A stretch of 64,000 nt of DNA, taken from Methylobacteriaceae bacterium (lineage in GTDB: Bacteria; Pseudomonadota; Alphaproteobacteria; Rhizobiales; Beijerinckiaceae). The notes under the pieces were generated by a model. That model worked only from the letters and a program-made list of their open reading frames with translations. It was not told the DNA's origin and did not search any database. Shown piece after piece: positions 9,093 through 18,518 of this stretch. The position numbers and the translations under genes were made by a program. The stretch is from positions 90,417-154,416 of the forward strand of contig JACKJE010000005.1 of the NCBI GenBank assembly GCA_020638135.1, written 5' to 3'. The number at the start of each line of letters is the position of its first letter. The first letter of the stretch is position 1.

Positions 9093-10037
9093 ATGTCATC
9101 CGCTTTTCCAACCCTCTCCGCGCTCCGCGCTGGCGGCAAGCGCGCGCTGGCCCAGGCGCTGGCGTTGATCGAGATTTCGCGCGGCACTGAGGAACTGGCC
9201 GATCTGCTCGACACGGCCGCCGCCGATCCGCGCGCGCATGTTGCGGGCCTGACCGGGCCGCCCGGCGTCGGCAAGTCGACGCTCACGAATGCGCTGCTGC
9301 GCGACTGGCGCTCGAAGAACGAGACCGTCGGCGTGATCGCGGTCGATCCTTCCTCGCGCGCGACCGGCGGGGCGCTGCTCGGGGATCGTGCGCGCATGCA
9401 GACCGATCCGGATGACAAGGGCGTCTTCGTGCGCTCGATGGCGGCGCGCGACCGGCTCGGCGGCCTCTCCGACGATACGGTGGCCGCTGTCGCGCTGATG
9501 CGCGCCCTGTTCGATCGCGTGCTGGTCGAGAGCGTCGGCATCGGCCAGTCGGAGGCGGACATTTCCTTCGCCGCCGATACGGTCATTCTCTGCGTGCAGC
9601 CTGGCTCCGGCGACTCGTTGCAGTTCATGAAGGCCGGTGTGATGGAGCTGCCCGACATCGTCGTCGTCACCAAGGCCGACATGGGCGCCGCCGCGCGTCG
9701 CGCGCGCTCGGAGGTCGAGGGCGCGCTGACATTGTTCACGCGCGACGACGACTGGCATGTGCCAGTCGTGCTCGTCTCGGCGCCGACCGGCGCGGGGCTC
9801 GACGATCTGCACAAGGCGCTCGCCGCGCATCGCGAACATCTGGGAACCGAGCGGCTCGCGGCGCGACGGCGCGCGCAGGAAGAGACGTGGGTCGCCGAAA
9901 GCATCCGCGCGCGGTTCGGGAGCGAAGGCGTTGCAGCCGCACGCCGGCTGAAAGACGGCGCATACGGTCCATTCGGACGCGAACGCGAGATCGCAGCGCG
10001 CCTGCGACAGGCGCTGATGGACTCGACGCGCGCCTGA
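9093..10037 (+). CDS. meaB: Methylmalonyl-CoA mutase-associated GTPase MeaB
   Basis: A 314-residue G3E-family GTPase that protects and reloads cobalamin in methylmalonyl-CoA-type mutases. Landmarks are the Walker A GPPGVGKSTL, VIAVDPSSRATGGALLGDRARM, the Walker B-like ESVGIGQSEADI, and VVTKAD for guanine binding. The ATG at 9093 (MSSAFPTLSALRAGGKRALAQAL) matches the family N-terminus. No mutase gene is in the window. Confidence 0.94.
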   Translation: MSSAFPTLSALRAGGKRALAQALALIEISRGTEELADLLDTAAADPRAHVAGLTGPPGVGKSTLTNALLRDWRSKNETVGVIAVDPSSRATGGALLGDRARMQTDPDDKGVFVRSMAARDRLGGLSDDTVAAVALMRALFDRVLVESVGIGQSEADISFAADTVILCVQPGSGDSLQFMKAGVMELPDIVVVTKADMGAAARRARSEVEGALTLFTRDDDWHVPVVLVSAPTGAGLDDLHKALAAHREHLGTERLAARRRAQEETWVAESIRARFGSEGVAAARRLKDGAYGPFGREREIAARLRQALMDSTRA

Positions 10038-10146
10038 GGCCACGTCTATTCAAACTCGTCGATATCTATTGAATTTACGCGCAGGCCGTTGCGGAGGCGT
10101 CCGTCCGGCGCAATGGTGACCTCAAGATAAAATTCTGGAGGAAACG

Positions 10147-11331
10147 ATGACGGCCGCCGTTCTCGCGCCCATCGACGAGACCATCACCATCGCGGAACTG
10201 ACCCGCGACCCCTATCCGATCTATCGGCGGCTGCGCCGCGAGGCGCCGGTGCTGCGCGTGAAATCTGTCGGCCGAACCTTTCTCACCAAGGCCGCCGATA
10301 CGAAATTCGTGAAGGACAATGCGGCGCTGTTCAGCTCCGACGATCCGAACACGCCGATGAAACGCGCCTTTCTCGCGCATACGCTGATGCGCAAGGACGA
10401 TTCCGAACATCGCGCCGAGCGCATGGCGATGATGCCGGCGCTGATGCCGAAGACGATCGAGGCGGCATGGGCGCCGCTCTACACAAAGCTTGCCGACGAA
10501 TATCTCGACCGCCTGCCGCGCGGCGAGATCGTCGATCTGTTTCCGGCGCTCGCAGGCCCGATCGCCGCGCGCATTCTCGCGGAAGTCATGGGGCTCCCCG
10601 ACGCAAGCGACGCCGACATGCAGCGCTGGTCGCAGATCCTGATCGACGGCGCCGGCAATTTCGGCTGGACGCCCGGACCGTTCGAGGCGAGCGATCAGGC
10701 GAACGCCGAAATGGACCGCTGCATTTTCGCGAACATGGCGCGCGTGCGCGCGACGCCGGATTCGTCCGCGCTGTCCTTCATGGTCAATGCGCGCAATCCG
10801 ATTCCTGAAAGCCAGATCGTCGCCAATGTGAAGATCGCTATCGGCGGCGGGATCAACGAGCCGCGCGATGCGCTGCTCACCATCATCTTCGGGCTTCTCA
10901 CCAATCCCGATCAGCTCGCGGCCGTGCGCGCCGGCGACAAGTGGACCGATGCATTCGAGGAAGGCGTGCGCTGGGTCGCGCCGATCCAAGCGAGTTCGCG
11001 CCTCGTCATGGAGGACGTCGAAATCCGCGGCTGCGCCATCCCGAAAGGCGATACGGTGATGACGATCCAGGCCTCGGCCAATCGCGACGAGGACGTTTTC
11101 GAGGACGGCGAGCGTTTCAACGCGCTGCGCGGGCCGATGCATCATCAGGCCTTTGGCAGCGGCCCGCATCATTGCGCCGGCGCGCATCTGGCGCGGCGCA
11201 CGGTCGGCGCGATCCTGCTGCCGATGCTGTTCGAACGCTTCCCGAACATGCAACTCGTCGACCCCGCAGTCGTGCGCTGGCACGGTTTTGGTTTTCGTGG
11301 ACCGCTCAACATGCCGGTGATGCTGCAGTAG
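10147..11331 (+). CDS. Cytochrome P450
   Basis: A 394-residue soluble bacterial cytochrome P450. The heme-binding loop is FGSGPHHCAGAHLARR with the axial Cys near residue 343. The ExxR motif falls in FEEGVRW near residue 275, and the I-helix is in the GGGINEPRDALL segment. The start has GGAGGAAACG immediately upstream. Substrate and redox partners are unknown, and no ferredoxin or reductase gene is adjacent. It converges with the PucR-type regulator, leaving only three bases between stops. Confidence 0.94.
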   Translation: MTAAVLAPIDETITIAELTRDPYPIYRRLRREAPVLRVKSVGRTFLTKAADTKFVKDNAALFSSDDPNTPMKRAFLAHTLMRKDDSEHRAERMAMMPALMPKTIEAAWAPLYTKLADEYLDRLPRGEIVDLFPALAGPIAARILAEVMGLPDASDADMQRWSQILIDGAGNFGWTPGPFEASDQANAEMDRCIFANMARVRATPDSSALSFMVNARNPIPESQIVANVKIAIGGGINEPRDALLTIIFGLLTNPDQLAAVRAGDKWTDAFEEGVRWVAPIQASSRLVMEDVEIRGCAIPKGDTVMTIQASANRDEDVFEDGERFNALRGPMHHQAFGSGPHHCAGAHLARRTVGAILLPMLFERFPNMQLVDPAVVRWHGFGFRGPLNMPVMLQ

Positions 11332-11334
11332 CGC

Positions 11335-12618
11335 TCAGTTCGCTTCGCACTCGAAGGCCAGGAGCAATTCCGTCAGGTCGTGATAACGGCGGCCATCGAA
11401 ACCGGTCGCTTCCCTTATCCTTTCGAGCCGCGCGTAAAGCGTGTTCGGATGCTTGCCGAGTTTTCGCGCGGCGGACTGGACGTTGAGGTCCGCATCGGCA
11501 ATCGCGCGCAGCGTTTCGACATAGGCGCCGTCGCTCTTCTCATCAGCGGCGCGAAAAGCGGCGAGCCATGCCGGCGGCGTGGCGTTGACGTCGTCGCGCC
11601 CGCGATGCACGAGCAGCGCGCGGACGGGCAGATCGGCAAAGGCCACCACGCGGCGCGCGGCATTCGCAAAGTCGAGCGCGACCGCCGCTTCGCGCAGGGC
11701 CTTTGGAATCGACGCGGTCGAGGGGCGGTCGGCGCTCAGCCCGACGACCACCGAGGGGCCCAACAATTCGAGCGCCGGCGCGGCGCGGGCCGCGAGATCT
11801 GCGCGCGGCGTCGTCCAGCCGGATTGCCGCCTGATGTCGCTGAGCACGGCCACGACAACGTCTCCACGAACGCCGACGAGCGCGCGGATGGAGGTCGAAA
11901 CGAAGGCCGTCGAAATCGCATCGACGATGCGTTGCGCGCGCGCCGGATTTTCCATTTCCGCCGCGAGGGTCGCGCGGGCGAGCGCCACGCAATAGGCGCG
12001 GCGCTGCTCGAGATAGCCGGCGCGCTTCAGCAGGGTCGCGACGCGGCCGTCGGCCTCGTCGTAGCCGGAGATCAGGACGTTCAGCAGTTCGGTGCGCTGG
12101 TCGCCTGCGGCCTCCGCGAGCACGCGCGTGCGCGCGACATATTCGGAAGCCGCGACTGTGCTGATGGCGTTGACATATTCGATCGCGAAATCGGCGATCG
12201 CGGTCATCGCGGACTCCAGCGCCTCGGGCGCGGTCGCCTGCGCCGCCTCGCGCAGCCAACGTGTGAGCGTGCGATGGCCGCAGCGATAGGCGTGCAGGAT
12301 GAATTCCAGCGGAAAGCGCTGCTCGGCCCGCAGATGCGCGTGTTCGCGCAAAAAGGCGAAGTCGCCGGGCTCGCCGCCGGCAACGAGGCGAAGGATTTCG
12401 CGCACATGGTCCTCGCCGTGGCGGGCGAGGCCGGGCAGCACGTCGGGATTGCCGGAATCCGAATATTCGGGGACTTCGGCGCGCACGGCCTCGAGCAGGG
12501 CGCGCCCGGCTTCCGCCGCAGTGCGTTCGAGCGCGGGCGCGGCCTGCGGCGAGACGCCGGAAGCTGCGAGCGCCGCCAGCGCGCGGCGCAGCGCCTGATT
12601 GTCGATGCGGACGGTCAT
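11335..12618 (-). CDS. PucR/CdaR-type helix-turn-helix transcriptional regulator
   Basis: A 427-residue protein whose C-terminus (AARKLGKHPNTLYARLERI, ending ELLLAFE) is the PucR-family C-terminal HTH (HTH_30). The N-terminal about 160 residues are helical, like the RsbRD/PucR N-terminal sensor domain, and the middle resembles the GGDEF-like CdaR segment. Regulators of this group usually activate a linked catabolic gene. It is convergent with the P450 and divergent from the YCII-GST-LysE cluster. Either could be a target. Confidence 0.85.
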   Translation of the reverse strand: MTVRIDNQALRRALAALAASGVSPQAAPALERTAAEAGRALLEAVRAEVPEYSDSGNPDVLPGLARHGEDHVREILRLVAGGEPGDFAFLREHAHLRAEQRFPLEFILHAYRCGHRTLTRWLREAAQATAPEALESAMTAIADFAIEYVNAISTVAASEYVARTRVLAEAAGDQRTELLNVLISGYDEADGRVATLLKRAGYLEQRRAYCVALARATLAAEMENPARAQRIVDAISTAFVSTSIRALVGVRGDVVVAVLSDIRRQSGWTTPRADLAARAAPALELLGPSVVVGLSADRPSTASIPKALREAAVALDFANAARRVVAFADLPVRALLVHRGRDDVNATPPAWLAAFRAADEKSDGAYVETLRAIADADLNVQSAARKLGKHPNTLYARLERIREATGFDGRRYHDLTELLLAFECEAN

Positions 12619-12633
12619 TGTGAATACTTCACA
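12619..12633. promoter_or_regulatory. Inverted repeat TGTGAA-TAC-TTCACA at the pucR-like start
   Basis: A perfect 6-bp inverted repeat with a 3-base spacer begins directly next to the regulator's ATG (12616-12618) in the divergent region. Its location suits autoregulation or control of the YCII-GST operon. Function is inferred. Confidence 0.4.
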
Positions 12634-12722
12634 TTTTTCATGACGAAACTAGCATCGAAATGGCCATCGGCAAGGCCATTTTTGTGCATTATCCCTAGAG
12701 AACAGCAACAAGGGAGAAGGAC

Positions 12723-13040
12723 ATGGCCAAATATCTGTTCGTCTACCACGGCGGCGGGACGCCGCCGGCGAGCCCGGCGGAGCACAAGGAAATCATGGAC
12801 GCCTGGGGCCAGTGGTTCGGCTCAATGGGCGCGGCCGTGATCGACGGCGGCAATCCGGTCGGCCTTTCGAGCACGGTCAAATCCGACGGCGCGCTGGTTT
12901 CGGGCGGCGGCGCCAATCCGGCGAGCGGCTACAGCCTGATCGAGGCCTCGAGCCTTGCCGACGCTCACGCCAAGGCCAGGGGATGCCCGCTGCTCAAGCG
13001 CGGTGGGACGATCGAGATCGCCGAAGCGATCGACATGTGA
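12723..13040 (+). CDS. YCII-related family protein
   Basis: A 105-residue protein of the YCII/DGPF superfamily (KYLFVYHGGGTPP at the start, then SGYSLIEASSLADAHAKARGCPLL). The family forms small dimeric ferredoxin-like folds and is often found beside ECF sigma factors or catabolic genes. No reaction can be assigned. AAGGGAGAAGGACATG gives a strong ribosome-binding site. A GST gene follows 23 bases downstream. Confidence 0.85.
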   Translation: MAKYLFVYHGGGTPPASPAEHKEIMDAWGQWFGSMGAAVIDGGNPVGLSSTVKSDGALVSGGGANPASGYSLIEASSLADAHAKARGCPLLKRGGTIEIAEAIDM

Positions 13041-13063
13041 CGGATTTCGGAGGGAGTATCGCC

Positions 13064-13711
13064 ATGAAACTCTATTACAATCCGCTCTCGACCTATTCAC
13101 AGAAGGCGATGATCGCCTTCAACGAGAAGGGGATCGCCTACGAGCCGGCGCTCGTCGATCTGGCTTCGCCCGAGGGGCGCGCCGCCTATCAGGCGATCAA
13201 TCCGATCGGCAAGGTGCCGTTCCTCGCCGCGGCGGACGACTGGGTCGTGCCGGAATCGACGACGATCATCGAGTTCCTCGAGGATCGCTTTCCCGACACG
13301 CCGCGGCTCATTCCCACCGACCGGGAGGCAGCGCGGCAGGTGCGGTTCATGGACCGCGCGGCCGATCTCTATTTCAACGATCCCGTGGTGGAGTTGCTGT
13401 TCCAGCACATCGGCTTCCGGCCGAACAACGCCGAGGCCGCCGAACGCGCGCGCAGATATGTCGATGTGACCTACAGCTATTGGGACAAGCGGCTGGCGTC
13501 GCAGCCCTGGCTGTGCGGCGAAAATTTCACCATGGCCGATTGCGCGGCCATCCCGCCGCTGTTCTACGCGCAGGTCGCCGCCCCCTTCGCGCAATATCCC
13601 AATGTCGCCGCCTATTTCGCGCGAGCGCAGCAGCGCCCGTCCTATGCGAAGGTGAAGGCCGAATTCGAGCCGGCATGGCAGGCGATGGCGGCCAAGGCGA
13701 AGGCGGCATAG
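13064..13711 (+). CDS. Glutathione S-transferase family protein
   Basis: A 215-residue GST with a thioredoxin-like N-terminal domain (MKLYYNPLSTYSQKAMIAFNE, with GKVPFLAADDW and PESTTIIEFLED carrying the cis-Pro and the glutathione gamma-Glu contact) and an all-helical C-terminal domain (CGENFTMADCAAIPPL). The ATG at 13064 follows GGAGGGAGTATC. An earlier in-frame extension overlaps the YCII gene and is not real. It probably acts on electrophilic substrates in an operon with YCII. Confidence 0.9.
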   Translation: MKLYYNPLSTYSQKAMIAFNEKGIAYEPALVDLASPEGRAAYQAINPIGKVPFLAAADDWVVPESTTIIEFLEDRFPDTPRLIPTDREAARQVRFMDRAADLYFNDPVVELLFQHIGFRPNNAEAAERARRYVDVTYSYWDKRLASQPWLCGENFTMADCAAIPPLFYAQVAAPFAQYPNVAAYFARAQQRPSYAKVKAEFEPAWQAMAAKAKAA

Positions 13712-13812
13712 GCGGCCGAGCCGCGGTCCGATCTCCGCCCGGGCGCGAATGCAGCGCCCGGGCGCTCGCGCGCTCGTCCCTGCTGCGATAGGCTGCCGCG
13801 CGGAGACTGCTC

Positions 13813-14427
13813 ATGCCCGTTGCTTCCATCGTCCTGTTCGTGTCGGTCTACGCGCTTGCCGTCGTCTCGCCTGGCCCGGCGGTGGCTGCCGTCGTCGCGC
13901 GGGCCGCCCGCGGGGGAGCCATGCGCACCGCTCCCTTCATCGCCGGCATTGTTCTCGGCGACATGGTCTGGCTCGCGGCCGTGGCGCTCGGCCTGTCGGC
14001 CCTGGCGCAGCGTGTGGAAGGACCGTTCAGCATCATTCGCTACGCGGGCGCCGCCTATCTCGTCTATCTCGCCTGGAAATCCTGGACGGCGCCCGTCGAT
14101 GCGGGCGCTCCGGCTCCGGCCGCCTTCGGCGACGGATTGCGCGGGGCGCTCGGGGGCCTGTCGCTGACGCTCGGCAATCCCAAGGTGATGGTCTTCTTCC
14201 TGGCGGTACTGCCGAGTGTGATCGACATAGACGGAATTGGGCCGCTGGCGCTCGCCGAAATGCTCGGCTGTGTCGCGATCGTGCTCGGCGGGACGATGTC
14301 CGCCTATGCAGCGCTCGGCGCTCGGGCGGGCCGCCTCGTATCGAAACCGTCGCGCCTGCGGCTGCTCAATCGCGCGACCGGAGGAGTCATGGCCGGCGCG
14401 GCGGTCGCGATCGTCGCACGATCCTGA
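13813..14427 (+). CDS. LysE family translocator
   Basis: A 204-residue RhtB/LysE-type exporter with six hydrophobic segments. The N-terminus has the family motif SPGPAVAAVVARAARGG, and later LGNPKVMVFFLAVLP. Such proteins export amino acids or related small molecules. It is about 100 bases after the GST gene and converges with the AmpG-like gene. Confidence 0.9.
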   Translation: MPVASIVLFVSVYALAVVSPGPAVAAVVARAARGGAMRTAPFIAGIVLGDMVWLAAVALGLSALAQRVEGPFSIIRYAGAAYLVYLAWKSWTAPVDAGAPAPAAFGDGLRGALGGLSLTLGNPKVMVFFLAVLPSVIDIDGIGPLALAEMLGCVAIVLGGTMSAYAALGARAGRLVSKPSRLRLLNRATGGVMAGAAVAIVARS

Positions 14428-14437
14428 TCGCGACGAT

Positions 14438-15739
14438 TTATTCCACAGTCGCGGGCTCAGCCGCGGTAACGACGGGCGGATGATTGCGCCAGACGAACCA
14501 CGCCAGAAGCGCGACGGGAATGCCGATCAGCGACGTGCCGATGAAGAAGTGCTCGAAGCCGACGCGCTCGACGATGAAGCCCGAGGCGCCGGCGAGAAAA
14601 CTGCCGGGCAGCGCGCAGAGCGAAGTGAGCAGCGCATATTGGCTTGCCGCGAGTTCCGTCGAGGCCAGTTCCGACATGTAGGTGATGAGCACGACCTGCG
14701 CGAAGGCGTAGGCAAAACCCTCGATGCTGACCGCCGTGACGAAGGCGACGTAGTCGCTGCGCCCTTCCGCGGCGAGCCAGGCGAGCGAGAGATGCGAGGC
14801 GGAGCCCGCGATCGTGCCGATCAGCAGCGTCGTCATCAGGCCCAGTTTGCGCACGACGAAGGTCGCGAAGAACGTGCCGGCGAGCGCGATCCAGAAGCCG
14901 AAGAGTTTGGTCACCGTCGCAATGTCGGTGCCGGAAATATGCAGGCTCTTGAACAGCGGCATGGCCATGGCGCTGGTGAGATAGCCGGGCATGCGGAAGC
15001 CCGCGATCAAGAGCAGCACGGGCACGGCCCAGGGCCCGAGACGCGTGACGAGCTCCTTGATCGGCGCGATGACGGTGGCGACGAAACCGGGATGTTCGTG
15101 CTTGGCGTGCAGGTCGGATTCGGGCTCCGGCGCGACGAAGGCGGCGATTGCGCCGACGGAAATCAGCGCGGCCATGCAGAGATAGGCGGCGCGCCAGCCG
15201 TATTTGTCGGCGATGATCAAGGCGAGCGCGCCGGCGGCCAGCGTGCCGACGCGATAGCCGGCCTCCATGAAGGCGGTCATCATGGATTGCTTGTGCGCGG
15301 GCGCGGCGACGATGCGCCAGCCGTCGATGGTGACGTCCTGCGTCGCGCCGGCAAAGCCGAGCGCCAGCGAGAAGGCGATGGTCCACCAGATGAAATGCGC
15401 GGGGTCGCCAAAGGCGACGCCGATCAGCGACAGGATGATGCAGACTTGCGACAGCACGATCCACCCGCGCCGACGCCCGAGGAGCCCGGCCAGCAATGGC
15501 GGATCGTATTTGTCGAGAAAGGGCGCCCAGATGAACTTGAACTTGTAGGCGATGGTGAGTTCGGCGAGCAGGCCGATCGTATGCAGGGGAACGCCGGCCT
15601 CCGACAGCCACGCCGATTGCGTGGAATAGACGAGGAGAAAGGGAATGCCCATCGAAAAGCCGAGCGCCGTCATCGCGGCGTAGCGGCGGTCGGATGTGAG
15701 GTGGGCGAGGAAGGAGGATTTTTCGGTCGTTTCGGTCAT
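14438..15739 (-). CDS. AmpG-like MFS permease
   Basis: A 433-residue major facilitator with 12 or more hydrophobic helices. The N-terminus GFSMGIPFLLVYSTQSAWLSE and the FKFIWAPFLDKYDPP motif are characteristic of AmpG-type permeases that import anhydromuropeptides for peptidoglycan recycling. Related MFS members have other substrates, so the exact cargo is an inference. It is a single gene, divergent from the interrupted uracil-DNA glycosylase gene. Confidence 0.85.
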   Translation of the reverse strand: MTETTEKSSFLAHLTSDRRYAAMTALGFSMGIPFLLVYSTQSAWLSEAGVPLHTIGLLAELTIAYKFKFIWAPFLDKYDPPLLAGLLGRRRGWIVLSQVCIILSLIGVAFGDPAHFIWWTIAFSLALGFAGATQDVTIDGWRIVAAPAHKQSMMTAFMEAGYRVGTLAAGALALIIADKYGWRAAYLCMAALISVGAIAAFVAPEPESDLHAKHEHPGFVATVIAPIKELVTRLGPWAVPVLLLIAGFRMPGYLTSAMAMPLFKSLHISGTDIATVTKLFGFWIALAGTFFATFVVRKLGLMTTLLIGTIAGSASHLSLAWLAAEGRSDYVAFVTAVSIEGFAYAFAQVVLITYMSELASTELAASQYALLTSLCALPGSFLAGASGFIVERVGFEHFFIGTSLIGIPVALLAWFVWRNHPPVVTAAEPATVE

Positions 15740-15850
15740 CGGAAATCATTGGCGTGACAGACACCCGACTATGAAGGGGACGCGGGCAACGGGAAAGTGA
15801 TGATCAGGCTTTCGCTCGCGTTCCCCTGTCGCTGCCTGTAATCTCCCGCC

Positions 15851-16899
15851 ATGCCCGCCCCGGACGCCCCTTCGCGCGACGCCTTGTTGCAGGATTCACT
15901 GGCCGCCGCGCTCGATTTCTACCGGCATGTCGGCGTCGACATTGCGCTCGGCGAGGCGTCGCGCAATTTTTTTGCGGAGTCGGAGGCGGCTGCGGCCGCC
16001 AAGACTCCCTCCCCGCTAGCGGGGAGGGTGGCGAGCGTCAGCGGGCCGGGTGGGGCTCCGCGGCAAGCGGATTTCGCCCGCGCTGCTGCGCAGCGCGACC
16101 TCCGCGATCCGAAGTCGGCTGTTGCCGACTTCGGCATTGATGCGCAAACCGGGAACACCCGGTTTGCGAGCGGGAAGTAAGGGCGCCTCGTGAAACGTTT
16201 CGCGAACCGACCCGCCGCCCTGCCCCGCCGCCCCTGCCCGAGGCCTCGCGGCCCCTGAACCCGGCGCTGGCCGCCGACGCCGCCGCCGTCGCAGCCTCCG
16301 CCGCCGGGAGCGCGGCCGGCGCGAACACTCTCGACGAATTGCGCGCCGCGCTCGACGCGTTTCAGGGTTGCGCGCTCAAGACGACCGCGACGCAGCTCGT
16401 GTTCGAGGATGGCGCGCGCAAGGCGCGGGTGCATCTCGTCGGCGAGGCGCCGGGGGCGGACGAGGATCGCGAGGGGCGGCCGTTCGTCGGGCGCGCCGGG
16501 CAATTGCTCGACAAGATGCTGGCCTCGATCGGGCTCGACCGCACACAGGTCTATATTTCCAACGTCGTGCCGTGGCGGCCGCCGGGCAATCGCACGCCCT
16601 CGCCGCTGGAAGTCGCCGCCTGCCTGCCGTTCACACGCCGGCAGATCGAACTGGTCGGCGCGGAATTCGTCGTCTGCCTCGGCGCGCCCTCGATGCAGGC
16701 GCTGCTGGAGATCAAAGACGGCATATTGAAGACGCGCGGGCGCTGGATGGCCTATCGCGACGGCGGGCGGCAGGTTCCGGCGATGGCGATGCTGCATCCC
16801 GCCTATCTCTTGCGCCAGCCGTTACAGAAGCGGCTCGCGTGGCGCGACCTGCGCGCGCTCAGGCGGGCGCTCGACGGCGAGGCGCCTGATCTAGCCTGA
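15851..16899 (+). pseudogene. Uracil-DNA glycosylase (family 4 type), interrupted by palindromic repeats
   Basis: Uracil-DNA glycosylases of this group excise uracil from DNA. The N-terminal part (MPAPDAPSRDALLQDSLAAA, then FYRHVGVDIALGE) runs to about 16003. The catalytic domain resumes around 16222 in another frame (LDELRAALDAFQGC, GEAPGADEDREGRPFVG, NVVPWRPPGNRTPSP). Between them lies a hairpin-rich stretch that introduces a frame change and stops. The frame holding the catalytic domain opens after a TGA at 16138-16140 and has no ATG or GTG. Its first usual start is a TTG at 16339 with no clear ribosome-binding site, within the conserved domain. The domain itself looks undamaged, so the gene is either inactivated or expressed as a truncated form. 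Confidence 0.8.
16004..16190. repeat. Composite palindromic repeat inserted in the uracil-DNA glycosylase gene
   Basis: Three perfect hairpins stand in a row: a 22-bp palindrome with CCCGCTAGCGGG core at 16007-16028, CCGAAGTCGGC/GCCGACTTCGG at 16109-16134 (loop TGTT), and CGCAAACCGGG/CCCGGTTTGCG at 16143-16168 (loop AACA). The first, with the following GGTGGCGAGCG and GGGCCGGGTGGGG, resembles a common Hyphomicrobiales intergenic repeat. Boundaries are approximate. Confidence 0.65.
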
Positions 16900-16997
16900 A
16901 CAGCTTGAAGCGGCCGCGCTTGAAACATAGCTGTAGATTTGGCATCGAAGCTGTAAGGCCGGCCGCGTGAAGCGGCCCTGTCATCTGGAGGGTCGCC

Positions 16998-17915
16998 ATG
17001 CGCTGGGAAGACGCCCGTCGCTCGGACAATATCGAGGACCGTCGCGGAGACGATTATGCCGACGCGGGCGGCGGCGGCGGCCCGATGATGGGCGGCGCCG
17101 GCCATCTGGGCCTCGGCACGATGGTGGTGCTCGGCGTGATCGCCTACGCGCTCGGCATCGATCCGCGAATCCTGATCGGCGGCGCGGAAATGCTGAACAA
17201 TTTCCGTGGCGGCGGCCAGACGGTCGAGCAGCAGGCGCCGCGGCAGCAGTCGACGCGCCAGACCGGCGCGCCGTCCGACCAGATCGGGCAGTTCGTGGCG
17301 GCCGTTGTCGGCATGAACGAGGACGTCTGGTCCGACGTCCTGCCGAAGCAGAAGAACATCAAGTTCACGCCGGCCACGCTCGTCATGTTCTCGGGCGCGA
17401 CGCGCTCGGCCTGCGGCGCGGCGCAATCGGCGATGGGCCCGTTCTATTGCCCGATCGACCAAAAGATCTATCTCGACACGTCCTTTTTCCGCGACATGAA
17501 GCAGAAGTTCGGCGGCGGCGGCGATTTCGCCTATGCCTATGTGATCTCGCACGAGATGGGCCATCACATCGAGAACCTGCTCGGCATTCTGCCGAAGGTG
17601 CAGCGCGCGCAGCAGCAGGCAGGCAGCCGCGCGGAGGCCAACGGGCTTTCGGTCCGCGTCGAGCTGATGGCCGATTGCCTGGCCGGCGTGTGGGCGGCCA
17701 GCGCCAATTCCAAGTGGCGCAACATCGACCCGGACGACATCCAGAAGGCGGTCGCGACCGCGCAGGCGATCGGCGACGACCGTCTGCAGAAGTCTTCGCG
17801 CGGCTATGTGGTTCCGGACTCGTTCACGCACGGTTCGTCGGCGCAGCGCGTGCAATGGCTGCAACGCGGCATGCAGTCCGGCCAGGTCGATTCCTGCAAC
17901 ACGTTCTCGCGCTGA
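16998..17915 (+). CDS. Neutral zinc metallopeptidase (YpfJ/DUF2342-like family)
   Basis: A 305-residue membrane-anchored metallopeptidase. A charged, Gly-rich N-terminus precedes one hydrophobic helix (GLGTMVVLGVIAYALGI). The catalytic zinc motif HEMGHH is near residue 185 and a downstream ELMADCLAGVW supplies the third ligand. The family is widespread and its substrate is unknown. CTGGAGGGTCGCC precedes the ATG. Single gene. Confidence 0.9.
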   Translation: MRWEDARRSDNIEDRRGDDYADAGGGGGPMMGGAGHLGLGTMVVLGVIAYALGIDPRILIGGAEMLNNFRGGGQTVEQQAPRQQSTRQTGAPSDQIGQFVAAVVGMNEDVWSDVLPKQKNIKFTPATLVMFSGATRSACGAAQSAMGPFYCPIDQKIYLDTSFFRDMKQKFGGGGDFAYAYVISHEMGHHIENLLGILPKVQRAQQQAGSRAEANGLSVRVELMADCLAGVWAASANSKWRNIDPDDIQKAVATAQAIGDDRLQKSSRGYVVPDSFTHGSSAQRVQWLQRGMQSGQVDSCNTFSR

Positions 17916-17921
17916 ACCTGT

Positions 17922-18440
17922 TCAGACGACCCGACGCGCGCGCGTGTGCAGCGTGCGCGCGCCGAGTTTTCGCGCCAGCGCCGCCGGGTTGTCGCCTGCA
18001 ACCGCCAGAACGTCGCGCTTCAGCGCGATGACGCCGACACTGGGGGCAAGCGCGGGGAAGATGCGCCGCGCCAGACTGTCGGGCTCCGCGCGCAGGACGA
18101 CCGCCGGCGGCGAAGCCGACAGCGACCAGTCCGACATCTCGTCGATGAAACCCGACATGGGCGCATAGCCCGCCGCCAGCAGAAAGACACGGTCGCCCCG
18201 CGCTACATGCAGCGCCTTCTCGACGCGCGTTCGCGCGTCGGCATCTTCGACCAGCGCGCAGCCCGCATGATCGGCGATCGCCGCCAGTTGCGCATCCGGA
18301 GCCCCTGCAATGCAGGCGTCGCGGACGACGTCGGCGACGGCGGCCCCGACAAGGGCGGCCAGCGATCGAATGATGGCGTCCTGAGCGCGGCCGGCCATGG
18401 GATCGGCATCGGGAGGCGCGAGGATGATTGCCGAAAGCAT
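17922..18440 (-). CDS. Degenerate glycosyltransferase family 2-like protein
   Basis: A 172-residue protein starting MLSAIILAPPDADP and containing ALVGAAVADVVRDACIAG, DHAGCALVEDADA and a late GVIALKRDVLAVAG. The pattern and spacing match short alphaproteobacterial GT2-like proteins (glycosyltransferase-A fold). The usual DxD-type metal site is not obvious, so it may not be an active transferase. It converges with the metallopeptidase gene and is divergent from the radical SAM gene. Confidence 0.55.
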   Translation of the reverse strand: MLSAIILAPPDADPMAGRAQDAIIRSLAALVGAAVADVVRDACIAGAPDAQLAAIADHAGCALVEDADARTRVEKALHVARGDRVFLLAAGYAPMSGFIDEMSDWSLSASPPAVVLRAEPDSLARRIFPALAPSVGVIALKRDVLAVAGDNPAALARKLGARTLHTRARRVV

Positions 18441-18518
18441 GGCGCGCTCTGTACCACCGGGTCGCCGAAATGCGGCGCCTTTTTGTGAGGCGAACGAATG
18501 CCGATCGGCGATAGGCGC

